A DNA stretch of 64,000 nt from Parascedosporium putredinis (taxonomy: Eukaryota; Ascomycota; Sordariomycetes; Microascales; Microascaceae). Below, in pieces: positions 37,801 to 48,869 of this stretch; position 1 is the stretch's first letter, and every line of letters begins with the position of its first letter. The notes under the pieces were generated by a model, which saw nothing but the letters and a program-made list of their open reading frames with translations, searched no databases and was not told the origin of the DNA. The stretch lies in contig CASHTG010000001.1 in the NCBI GenBank assembly GCA_949357655.1, positions 1,736,001 through 1,800,000 of the forward strand. Reading direction: 5' to 3'. The position numbers and the translations under genes are program-made.

Positions 37801-38651
37801 CACTGCCAGCCCCCAATTGTGTACTTCAAGTAATACAGTCGGGAAGGACACACTGGCTGGTACTTGCACTGGAAGACGAAAAGCTTAGCTAAGCTTCTAT
37901 TTCCAGCAGCAATCGTTTCTATCTTGGGGAACCCTTGGGAACTGTCGGCGGAGCACGGACCAAGACTGGCCCTGGTAATCCGGTCACGTGTCGGCTTATC
38001 AAGTGCCATGCAGAGTCGCGCTAGAAGCGAGAGAAAACTGGTTGAGTCGCCTGTCACAGTGCCCCGTTTCGCAGCGACCCCCAACTGCTGTCTCCCGTCG
38101 CCACCGTGCTGAGCGCCGACTTTGTGACAGCCTCATCATCGTTCTCTCCCACCCCCGAAAAGTCCCGCTCGAGCCCGACCCTCAACTCTTTTCCCCTCGA
38201 CGGGAAAAAATATCCATCAAAACACCGTCGCGTTCAACGCATCGCACCATTCATCTGCATCGCGGAAACCAGCGGTGTTTTGCATCGCCCTTGATACCAT
38301 CTCCGTTTCCCCCAGGCAGCCGATAACGCTGCCGATCGAGCCAAGGTTGAAGCCATTTCCCGGACAGAATTCTCCTCTCCGGGACCAGTTACGCGACCTT
38401 GGAGCCTACGTCACCTGCTTTCCCCAACTACCATCGCCGTCCATAACGCATCCTTTCACGACTTGCGATATACATTATTAATTCTATCACCAAGCTCTCT
38501 TCGCATATATTTCTTCGCGCGATCGATTGAAGAGGCGCGGCGACAACACGACCCAGCCCCCTTTTCACACCCATCAACGCTCCACCCTCGACACCCCGAT
38601 TCTTCTCGCACCACGTCGTTCTCGATCTAGGAGGTGGACTCCGAGCCGTTG
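34812..38651. other. intergenic, 3.8 kb, divergent promoters
   Basis: No supported gene. Frames of up to 183 codons (35993-36544, minus) lack family features. It contains a TTGATCAATTGATC palindrome at 36874-36888 and related GGATC motifs near 37126. The last 600 bases before psy2 are pyrimidine-rich promoter and leader sequence. Confidence 0.55.
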
Positions 38652-41600
38652 ATGATGGCACAACACGTGCCTCATCAGGCGAAGGACAAGAGGCGCGTCA
38701 AGGTTTACGAACTGCGCAATAATGACTGGTTTGACCGAGGCACCGGCTTTTGCACTGCGACCTACACACAGGTGAGTTCGACAGCCTTTTCCCCTTTCCC
38801 ATCCATCTCCCCGTCACGGCCTATCGAAGAGAGATACCCGGCATCCCCTGCGCGATTCATCGCGAGTCAAGGGTCCCTCTTCCGATCTCCCCGCCTCGCG
38901 CGACCCATACAATGCCTACAATCTTAGCCTGGTGGCTGGTGAGGTCTTGAGAAGCTAATGATGGAAAACAGTCCGAGGACGGCCAATGTCGTGATGCCCG
39001 GGTTATGGTTGAATCTGAAGATGAGCCCGAGCGCCTTCTCCTTGATACCGGCGTCTGTAGGGAAGACGGGTTTCAAAAACAGAGAGGCAAGTCTTCGCAT
39101 CCCTTCTTGCGCGCTTTTGCCGTCAGTTGAAATGTCAAAAAGGACCCCACAAGACTAACCTGCGAATTAGACACACTTATCGTCTGGACTGAACCTAATA
39201 GCGGTCTGGACATGGCTCTCAGTTTTCAGGAGCCTGAAGGCTGCGCTATGATCTGGTTCGTCTTTGCGCCCTCCTCCACGTCCCGTCACCTCGCGTCCAT
39301 GGCTGCGACGACTTCGGGCTTATCCTGCGCACCCTCCGGCTAACGTGACATGTTAGGAAATTTGTGAATAGCGTTCAGCAGTCTGTCCAGAATGGACATG
39401 GCGCCGCTGGTTCGTGCCTTCCCCACAAAATATACCCTCTCCCCTGGACTCCCCCTCCCTTTCTCCTCTATCTTCTTCCAACAACTGACGTGTTTGTTTG
39501 TACTTAGACGACAGCTTGTCCGATGACCTCACCATGGACCTGACAACGGCAGTCTCGCTTCCCGCCGTCGAATTGGGAAACCTCAACGACATTGATACGA
39601 GGTTAAGGCTCGTGAGTTCGACAGGTGCCGGGAGGGACGCCCTTGCCAAGTACATCCTCAAGGAGGACTACATTCGAAAAATGATGCCCCTCGTCGAGAC
39701 GTCGGAGGATTTTGAAAGCCTTCCCGATCTTCATCGGCTTTGCACCATTATGAAGACGGTCATCTTGCTCAACGACCCCGCCCTCATCGAACACTTGGTA
39801 TCGGATGAGTGCATCGATGCGGTCGTGGGCGCGCTCGAATACGATCCGGACTTTCCGAGCCACAAGGCAAACCATAGGGCGTGGCTGAATGGGCAGGGTC
39901 GATTCAAAGAAGTTGTTCCCATTGAAGATGAGCACATTCGGCACAAGATTCACCAAACATACCGACTCCAGTATCTTAAAGACGTTGTACTGGCGCGCAT
40001 CCTCGACGATCCCACGTTTTCCGTCCTCAACTCCCTCATCTTCTTCAACCAGGTCGAGATTGTCCAACACCTCCAGGCCAATTCGTCCTTTCTCAACGAT
40101 CTCTTTGGCATATTTAAGTCGCCGGAACAAGACCCGAAGCAGAAGAAGGATGCGGTGCTCTTCATCCAGCAGTGCTGCGCCATAGCTAAGAACCTTCAGC
40201 CGCCCGCGCGCCAAGCCTTGTACAACAACTTCCTCGCCCACGGACTTCTCCAAATCATCAACTTTGGTCTTCGCCACCCCGATGTGGGGGTAAGGGTTGG
40301 TGCTACGGACATACTCGTTTCCCTCATCGACCACGACCCACAGATGATTCGCACAACCATATACCGACAGCTAAGCGATAGCCAGCCGCCCCTAACGGAT
40401 TCGCTCATCGAGCTCCTTCTGGTGGAGGTGGACTTGGGCGTCAAGTCACAGATATCGGACGCGCTCAAGGTGCTCTTGGACGGAATCCCAGTTAGCCAGG
40501 TCCCAGATAGCATTGCCAGGGCTACGGGAGACTTTGCGGGTGCTGGGCGGAGGGCGATCGACCACAATCCGCAGCAGGAGCTCTTCCTAGCCCGCTTCTA
40601 CGAAACCTCGGCAGCAAAACTGTTCAAACCTCTGATCGACCTCAAGAACAAGACTAAGCTTTCCTTCACAACGCAGCAAGCATCCATGTTTTCGTACTTG
40701 ATTGAGATACTATGCTTCTTCATCCGCCAACACTATCACCGCAGCAAGAATTTCGTGCTCCAAGAAAATCTTTCTCAAAGGGTTTTGCAACTCCTCCAAA
40801 CCGACGAGAAGTATCTCAGACTAGGTAAGTCTATATGTGCTAGCTAGTTACTCTTTCAAATTACCTGTCTCGCCTCACGCTTCTCGATTCCCCCCCGGCC
40901 CCCTCTTCCCTTGTTCTCTCTCTACCTAGATGGATCGTAGAGACGCTAACGGTTGGGCTCCCCGACTTATTAGTTGCGATCCGCTTCTTCCGTCAGCTAC
41001 TGGGGCTGCAGGACGTCTTTTACGTCAAGCACTTGATTGACAAAGATGTGTTTGGGCCCATTCTCGACATTCTTATATCGGTGATGCCGCGAGATAATCT
41101 CCTCGGCTCGGCGTGCTTGGAGTTTTTCGAGTTCATCAAGAAGGAGAGCATGAGGGATCTCGTGAAGCATCTTGTTCAGAACTACCGACCGCAGCTCGTC
41201 ACGCTGAGCAGCCTAGACACCTTCCGCGACATGATAATACGCTACGACCAAACGCAAGGCTTTACCACGGGGGCGGACTTTTTGCTGGACACGCAAGAGG
41301 ACGTGGCCCGCCGGCCACCTGCCCATGCGAGACTTATGGAGCAGCTCCAAGACCCGACCGAGGAGGCGTACTGGAACGAGGACGAAGATGAAGAACAACA
41401 GGTTGGGGCCACGCAAACCAAGGCGCCCATCCCGAATGGGACCTCGCCCTCAACAAAACTAGTCGACTACCTCTCCGACGGCGACGAGGAAGAAATGGAG
41501 GAGGGAGCCGGTGCAGCAGCAGGTGCAGCTTCTACAACGAGCACAGAAACGACGGGCAAAGAAGACGCGACGCCAGCGGTGGATCCCGTCGATGCAAAGA

Positions 41601-41961
41601 AGGAAGACGAGGTAGCAGTGAATGGGCTAGACAAGATGGAAGCAGTGACGGACGACGTAGGCGAGATTGATGGGGCGTCTGATGCTGGTTCTGTTGTCAG
41701 CGAAGCGGTATCGGAAACATCGACGACTTCGGCGCCACCCAACAAGAGGCGACGCGACGAAGACGAGGATGATGACGAGATCGGGAAGCTGATGCAAAAC
41801 AAGCGGCGTAATAGCAAGTCGACGGCCACCAACTCGGCAGCGCAGTCCTTACTCAAGAAAAGCAGAGCTTCACCAACAGCACAAGTGGGACGGCGCCCAA
41901 GATTGCCATCAGCATCTCTTCGACAGGTGCAGGCTTGAGATCATCCAGCGAGGAATCGTGA
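38652..41961 (+). CDS. psy2: protein phosphatase 4 regulatory subunit 3 (Psy2/SMEK)
   Basis: Six exons: 38652-38771, 38972-39086, 39171-39255, 39358-39409, 39508-40824 and 40974-41961, about 892 aa. PP4R3 targets the PP4 phosphatase (Pph3-Psy2) to substrates such as phosphorylated H2A and Rad53 in DNA-damage recovery. The N-terminal EVH1/PH-like domain (RRVKVYELRNNDWFDRGTG to ALSFQEPEGC) is followed by the SMEK-1 region (KYILKEDYIRKMMPLVE), an ARM-repeat body, and an acidic, disordered C-tail with KKRRRDED-like basic NLS sequence (NKRRRDED). The second intron begins with GC (AG|GCAAGT), a GC-AG intron. Two losses are inferred: GG at 39357-39358 (restores WEFVNSVQQ) and A4 at 41858-41861 (restores the GTAPKIAISISSTGAGLRSSSEES end; last part quoted only as SSSEES). 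Without the second fix the frame stops at 41938. Confidence 0.92.
39087..39170 (+). other. GC-AG intron of psy2
   Basis: The exon ends CAGAGAG and the intron starts GCAAGT, the consensus for non-canonical GC donors. It ends GCGAATTAG, with CTAAC about 12 bases before the acceptor. The join gives QRDTLIVWTEPNSG, which is the conserved reading. No GT donor nearby gives an open frame. Confidence 0.85.
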
Positions 41962-43559
41962 TGACTGTGGGGGCTGATGTTACAGATTGAAAATTTCTTT
42001 CTTTTTCTTTCTTTTTCTTTCTTCCCAAGAGACTTATGGGGAGGCGAAAACAACCAAAAAGGAGGCAAAAAAGTGAAGGAGAGGAGATGGAATAGAGGGG
42101 AGAAGAAGAAAGAAAGAAAGAGGGAGAGGAAAAAAACCAAAAGCCTCAGACTTGGGATGTGGAAGGTGGTGCGTAAAGGCGCGACGTGCATGTATGCACC
42201 GCCTGCTTCTCCACTGGAAACTACCGGGGACAGGGCGGAATAATGCGTAAGGACGAGGGCTATGGACTTGGATGGTGTTTTGGGGCGCTACAAGGGAGGA
42301 TCATTCTGGTTGTCTTCTTATATCGTTGGCTTTGTTTTACTCCCTCGGCTCGCCCGCCGCGTCCCCGGATGCGTTATGCGTTACGGCTTCCACGACTTTG
42401 CTTTTTTGATCGAGGCCGACTAGCAACACCATAACCTAACCTCTTGAGGGGCCATCGTGGGGGTATTGTTGAGGAGAGACTCCTCCAAGAGGCGCCGGCA
42501 AGCGGGACAGGCTGAAGGAGAACAGACGGCGCGGGCAGGCACAAGAGACGGCATGTTGACACGGATAGGCTTTCACTTCCGGGCTCCGGGTTGCGGGCCA
42601 AGGGAGAGACGGAGATCGCATCAGCCACTCTCCTTCCGGTCTTCCTCGCCTGCTCGGCCAGATGTCGTCGCCGCTTACGTCGTACGCTCGTCTACCTCGG
42701 GCTTGCTTGCCCGTCTGGGGCCGGTTAAGCGGATTGGGGAACATGGGCGGACCTCCCCGCCGTCAGATTTGGCTGTGCCTTGTAAGAATTATGGTGTAGA
42801 TATGACATGCTTCTGATCCACTTTCTAGCAGAAGATGCTCCTCTCTAGAAAGCCGAGATGAATTTTATACCCATTTAACGAAGTTTAGTCTGGCATCAAC
42901 CAGCTTGCCTCTTTTTCCCCTCTAAGTGTTCTTGTCTTAACTGGTAAAACTAAGTGAGGCCTAATCGCGGCGAACACGCTTGGACAAGGTTACAAGCGGT
43001 GGTGGCTTAAGGGGCGCTTTGATAGAGAGCCTCCTCAGAGCCGAGATGACGGTATAGTCAGAGAGGAATCAAGCAACGCCGTCATCTTTGCCGAATTCCA
43101 ATTATCGTAGAAACCGTGCTAGTGTATGTACGTGGGTGGGCGCATAATTGAACGTGAATATTGATCCATTCGATGAAGAGTACCATACCAGCGCAATGCA
43201 CAGTAGTTAGTCGACCGTTTCACGACTTTTTTTTTTCGGGCATCCCACCAAGATTTTTCTTACACCCAAATCGACCCCACTAACGCAGCTTCTTGCTCTT
43301 CTGCTTTTTTACCCACTCTACGATATCCACGAGCAACGCCAATTTCCCTATTCATCTACGCGAGATCCTGTTCCCGTGTCCTTTTCTAGAAACGAGTTTT
43401 GCGGTCTCACTAGTGCGCACCCCGGAGCTGGATTAAAGCATCGCCGCTTATCTCCTCTCTTTCCTCGCCTTGGACCCAAGAGACATTCACTCCTCCTTCA
43501 CACACTCGCTCTCCCTCGCAAAGACACCCTCCTTTTTTTTTTTTCCAAAGGACGAGGCC
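41962..43559. other. intergenic, psy2 3' flank to AAA ATPase gene
   Basis: About 1.6 kb. It holds CTTT-rich and GAAAGAAAG purine/pyrimidine blocks at 41998-42140, and T homopolymers near 43225 and 43531-43544 just before the next start. GC-rich frames at 42457-42816 lack features of a gene. Confidence 0.55.
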
Positions 43560-46156
43560 ATGTCCTTTGAGTGCCGCGTGCGGCCCTTTAGCCCGCCGAG
43601 CAAGGCGGGCAAGCCGGAAGAGCGCCCGGATCTGCGCAAGCCCCCATCTTGTTCGTGAACCGGGCGAGCTTCGAGGCCCTCGAGCGGGCGTACGGCACCC
43701 CGGTGGCGTCGTGCACGTGCGCGTCGAGAGGCTCCAGGACGGGGATGATGCCGCTGCCGGCGCGCTGCCACGCGGGGAAGGTGGCGCGGCGCTTGCGAGG
43801 ACGGTGACGCCGCTGGTCAGGCAGGCGGCCGTCATGGCTTCGGCGCAGGAGATGAAGGCCGACGTGGTCAAGATGACGAGGGTGTTTATGGAGGCTGTGG
43901 GCTTCCACACGGGAGATTTAGTGAGGATCACGGCGGGCAAGGCTGTGGCGGCGGATAAGGGCGCGGACAAGGTCGTCGTGGAGGACGTGACCAAGCAAGG
44001 GACTAGCGAACCGATTTTATATGTTCTCCAGAGCTGGGAGAGGACATTTTGGGAGCTTGGTATACGGGAGTTTCTACGTAGGTTTCTCCTCCCCCGCCTT
44101 TTCCTGTCTTGTCATTTTATTCTTGTTCTGTATACGACAGCCTCTTCCTCCCCGCAGGCTGGCATCCTGGTCTCCTTCACTCGTTGACATTCTTTTCCCT
44201 TTGGGGTGACATGGCGCACCAGTAAAAAGAGCCAGCTATGTCTTTCCCAATGCCATTTTTGAGCTCAAGCTCGTGACGACGAGCCGGCAGTTCAAGGTTC
44301 TCTCGGTCAACTCACGGACCGACAACCTCGCGCGGATCCAGCAATCGACCGTCGTCGAAATCGCGCACGCCGGGCTGGTGCCGGGCGACACATCGCAGGG
44401 CAGCGGCGCGGGCATTAGCCGGGACCTCGTCGTATCGGGCGTACCCGGTCTCGGGCGGCAGATGGAAGCGCTCAACGACTTTTTCGCGGACCTGCAGTCG
44501 TCCATCCCCGCGCTCTCCTCGCTCGACGCCCGGTGGAGGTCGTGCGCCGTAGTCGTGCACGGGGGCCGGGGCACGGGCAAGACGTTTGTGCTAGACAGCA
44601 TCGCGCGCGCGTGCGAGGGCAAGCTCAAGGTCCTGCGGATGGGCAAGGGGACCCCTCCCAGCGCGCTGAGCGGGATCCTCGTCGAGGCGGAGGCGGACCA
44701 GCCGTCCGTGGTCCTGCTCGACGACCTCGACGCCGTGCTGGACGCGAGCCAAAGGACGTCGCCCCAACTCGCCGGCGTGCTCGCGTTCAGCCTGGACAAG
44801 TTCGCCGCCGACGCCGCCCTCTCCGGAAAGGCGCCCGTCATGATCGTGGCCTCGTGCAAGGACTACTTTGCCCTACCGCACGAACTGCGTAGACTCAAGC
44901 GCTTTGTCAAGGCCGTCGCCTTACCTATTCCCGACGTCCCCAGCAAGGTGGACATCCTTCGGTCCTTCCGCATCCCCATCCCCGAGGATGTCCGGGACGA
45001 GATCCTCCTCGACATCGCCAAGAGGAGCTACGCTTTCAACCCCGAGGACCTCGAGAGGCTGGCGTCTACCGCCGTCGACGCCGCCGTCCGCCGCCTTAGG
45101 ATGGACGTCCGGAGCGGAGCCAAGGACCCCGCGGCCCCCTGACCTGCACGAGGAAGGACATGGAGAGTGCGCTGGCGAGGACCACCCCCAGCTCCCTCCA
45201 CGACATCAACTTGCGCCCGCCTGCCGTACACTGGAAGGATATTGGTGGCCAGCAAAGGTCAAGAACGAACTTCAAAGAATGATAAGAGAGGTTCTCGTAC
45301 GTGTCTTATCCCGCTCTTTCCTTTCTAAGTCTCCCCTTCTTCTTCTTTCCATCGCTAACATTTGTTCCTTTTTTCCTTCTCCGCTTCGATCTAGGGCCAA
45401 TCTCCTCTCTGCCTCCAGCCCCCAAGGGCATCCTCATGTACGGCCCCCAGGCTGCGCCAAGACCTACTGCGCGCAAGCCCTCGCCACCGAATCCGGCTTC
45501 AACTTCTTCTCCGTCAAGGGCCCCGAGCTGCTCAACCAGTACGTCGGCGAAACCGAGCGCAATATCCGGCGCCTCTTCCAGCGCGCCGCGGCTTCCGCCC
45601 CCGCCATCATCTTCTTCGACGAGCTCGACACCATGGGCATCACCCCCGACGAGGCGGCGGCGGTGGCGGCGGCAAGTCCGCCGGAGGCTCCCAGGGTGGC
45701 GTCGGCGTAGGCGTCCTCGGCGCCCTACTGACCGAGCTCGACGGCTTTGAAAAGCTCGAGGACGTCGTCGTCCTCGCCGCCACCAACAGCCCCGAGAGCA
45801 TCGAGCCGGCCCTCCTCCGCTCCGGTCGCTTGGATCGGTATCTCTTCGTCGGGCCGCCCGACGCCCGCGAGCGGGAGGAAATTTTCGCCATCTACGCCGC
45901 CAAGGTCCCCGTCGCCGCTGATGTTGATCTCGCTCAGCTGGCCGCCGCTACGGAGGGATACACGGGCGCCGATATTCGGGGTCTCGTCAACGAGGCGGGC
46001 CACATCGTCTTCACCGAGAGGGGCGGCGATGTCGACGGCGCCGAGATCGGCCTCCAACACCTCACCAAGGCCATCGAATTGCGCGGGCCCTCCGTCACAG
46101 ACAAGGTGCTCAAGAGATATACTGAGTGGAGACCTTCGGACAATTTCAAATCTTGA
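43560..46156 (+). CDS. AAA+ ATPase of the AFG2/SPATA5 (CDC48-like) family
   Basis: Two AAA modules follow an N-terminal CDC48-type double-psi region. The exons are 43560-44077, 44223 to about 45300 and about 45395 to 46156. Afg2/Drg1 relatives remodel pre-60S ribosomal particles by extracting shuttling factors; that role is inferred. D1 shows Walker A HGGRGTGKT and Walker B VVLLDDLD (Asp at the usual catalytic Glu). A DIGGQQRVKNELQRMI linker leads to D2 with KGILMYGP, a broken Walker A, GPELLNQYVGETERNIR, Walker B IIFFDELD, LTELDGFE and ALLRSGRLDRY. Base losses are inferred at C5 43641-43645, GG 43702-43703, C4 45127-45130, C5 45444-45448 (inside the D2 Walker A) and C5 45643-45647. The second intron's boundaries are ambiguous (donor GTACGT or GTGTCT near 45300). 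Codon use is extremely GC-rich. Pex1/Pex6 is less likely because D2 matches Afg2-type motifs. Confidence 0.82.
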
Positions 46157-46740
46157 GCAATGATGGCGCGCTTCTTCCACTCATGCTTCCACGTTTCTTT
46201 CCTCTCTATTCGTGGTTCATATACTCGGAAGGAAGGATACGAAAGATGGAGGGAAAGGAAAGAAACAAAATAGAGGCATAGTTATCATGTGGCACTTGGA
46301 TTCAGTTTTGTGACTTGGCGCTATTGGACGGTGGGATGCACATATCCCAAAACAGGAGAGGGAGGTGACTGAGCAACATCTCAGAAAACGGGACTGTCGG
46401 CGGAAGAGTTCGATCGGTTGGGAGAGGGGCCAAAGATATGAACGCATCTCAAGAAACAATGAGTCCGTATATGATGTTACTTTTCTATATATATAATACT
46501 CTCTCTCTCTGTCACCTGCTTTACTCCCAATCTCCCCTTGTTCCTTGTTGCTCAAACTAGAAGACGTACATGCAAAAACACCCTCCAATACTATGTATAA
46601 CCTTGTGCTAATGCATGACCGAAGAGGAAAAATAAAAATAAAACAAGAATCTAGCCTTTGGCTATTCAAGGGTCTAGAAATCATCGTACACGGTCGCGGA
46701 TAGGCTATGGGTCTGGCTAAACTCCCGTAGTATACCAACA
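46157..46740. other. convergent intergenic region AAA ATPase / NCA2
   Basis: About 580 bp with a TA/CT microsatellite-like patch around 46485-46515. No gene seen; shared 3' flank. Confidence 0.6.
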
Positions 46741-48869
46741 TCATAGCAGCCACTTTGCGTAGGCGAAAACGATATCTTCCATCATCTTCTTTTGGAAGGG
46801 AACGACACGGAGGTTGACTAGCTCGTCAAGGTCCACGAGGAAGTCCTTTTCGTATCCGGAGGCATGGTTTGGGGTACGGTGTCGCGGAGGATGTGCACCT
46901 GGCAGAGAAGGTTGCCGATCTGCTCGTAGGACATGGTCTTTTCAGGTGTGAGGTCAGCCTTGGCAATCATCCTGCTAATTGTGCGCACGGAGCGTATCGT
47001 TTTGCTCGCCCTGTCGCGCTGGCGCAGGCCAACCCTCCCGGACATGACCCCGCGGAGGTACTGATAGAGGCCGACGCAGATGAGGATTCCGGGAGTCAGG
47101 GAAACGACCCCAAAGACGAGTTCCTGACTCTTGAGCAGAGCGTCAATGCCGCTAAGAGCGACTTCCATGTCAACCTTGCTCTTCTGGACCTGGATCAGGA
47201 GAGACCTGACGAGATCTCCCTTGACGGCGCCGAGGAAAGGACTCTTGAGGTCCTTCTCAAACGCCTTGAGGACGGGGGTAACGTCACCCTGGGTAACCCG
47301 AGACCGAATCTCAGTGACCTGGGCCTCGGTAAGCTGAGTTGCCACGCCGTCCGCAGTGGCGAAGTGAGGCTTATCCACGGCAAAGTCGACAACCATTCGC
47401 TCCAGGCTCTCGAGGTCGGCACGGAGGCTGTCACGGCTCATGAGAGCGATATCGCGGTTCTCGTCGTGCCGTATCGTCTTGACGAGTTTTCGGATGGGGT
47501 CAATCACCCAGTTGCTCCAAAAGTCCCTGACGGTGAGGCCAAAGTCTGCGACGGCGCGAACCATATCCTCCTTCCGGTGGGATACGTAGCGAAGCGCAAG
47601 ACTCGACGACAGCACACCGACGGTGACGGGGAGCCAGTATCTGACCCAGAACGAGGGGCGGCCATGCTTTTAAGGACGGCTTGGGTATCTGATGCTTGGC
47701 GGGGCAGTCGGTGCTCGAGAATAGACAAGAGACGGCTTGCCAACCGGCGAGGGGCGGGCTCTCTGTCCTCGTCCAGAGGGTTGACAAGCTCTGGGTCGTT
47801 GTCGACGAAACGGAAGATGCCTTCTTCGAAATCGGACACGGTGCCTTCGAGGTGGGTTGTCTGCACCATGACAGTCTCCATGAGGAGACGCTTCGCTCCA
47901 GCACATCCTTCCACTCGCCCCTATTGAAGTCGAGGCCTTCATGGACGAGCGCACCAACGCCGCAGGCAATATTTTCCTTTAGGCGGCGGATATGATACGC
48001 CTTCTCTCGCGCTTCAGCCTGACAGAGGGCTATTGGTGATAGGATCTGGTCCTGTATATTGACGAGCGACCGATCCTGGACAGTAGTCCGCACGATGCGA
48101 TAGAACTGCTTCCACCTGTCGGAGAGAGACATGGATTTGAAAAAGTCCTTGCGCGCGACCAACGCACTTTCGCCGTCGGAACCATCATCGTCATCCTTCA
48201 GGCCTGGGGAGTAGAGCGTGTGGATACGGTGGGTACTCTCAAAGTAGACGTCGCGCGTAAAGTCCCACAACCGAAGGGGAGACTTTTGCAACCACAGAAC
48301 GAAGCCAAGTCTGTGAGAACGAGAGATATCGTCCCAATACCATAGGTGGTCCTCGAGGGATATGCTCTGGTCAATGAGCATCTGGAGCATGGCGCCGTAG
48401 ATCTGCATGGCGGCCTTTGCGACCAACAACCACTCAATCTCCGTCTCAAAAGGGTTTGACTGCTCCGGCTCATCGGCGTCAAGTGATGACCTAGGGGTGC
48501 GAGTCATGGCGAGCTGGGATTGCCGGAGAAGCTCTTCGACTCTCCATGTAGGCAGTAGCGGATCTGATGACGAAGGTGTGGAGAGGGCCTTGAAAATACG
48601 CACGAGCTCGGCCACCCTAGGGGATTCTAGGGCAGCAGCGACCAAGACGCCCTGCTCCTTGAGGGAGACTTGTTCATCGTCGGTGACGACAAAGAAGTCA
48701 TGGTCCCGAGGGATGGCGTTGAGCTCTGTGTTGATGGTCCAAACGCGGCTGTAAGAGATGGGTGAGTTAAGGGTGACTCGGCCGACAATATCGGGATGGT
48801 CTTGGTCCTGATGGAGAAGAAGGGAGGAAAGAAACACCACTCGATTACTTACTCGCCTATCACAGACAT
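46741..48869 (-). CDS. NCA2: NCA2, nuclear control of ATPase protein 2 (mitochondrial)
   Basis: A 17-nt first exon (48869-48853, MSVIGD) is joined across a 104-nt intron to 48748-46741, giving about 675 aa. NCA2 proteins are mitochondrial membrane proteins needed for correct expression of the mitochondrially encoded ATP synthase subunits 6 and 8. Landmarks are SPLRLWDFTRDVYF, EGIFRFVDNDPELVNPL, RYWLPVTVGVLSSSLALRYV (first hydrophobic segment), VRDFWSNWVIDPIRKL, TIRHDENRDIALMSRDSL and the strong family motif FGVVSLTPGILICVGLYQYL (second membrane segment). The C-terminus runs VPFQKKMMEDIVFAYAKWLL. Base losses are inferred at about 47883, A4 at 47668-47671 and CC at 46856-46857 (plus strand); the repaired length is a whole codon number. 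Uncorrected, the gene splits into three overlapping frames. The tiny start exon was chosen because it gives a good GTAAGT donor and the family N-terminus. Confidence 0.9.

Noticed and set aside
42457..42816. GC-rich 119-codon frame after psy2
   Set aside because: Compositional artefact with no conserved features; not called.
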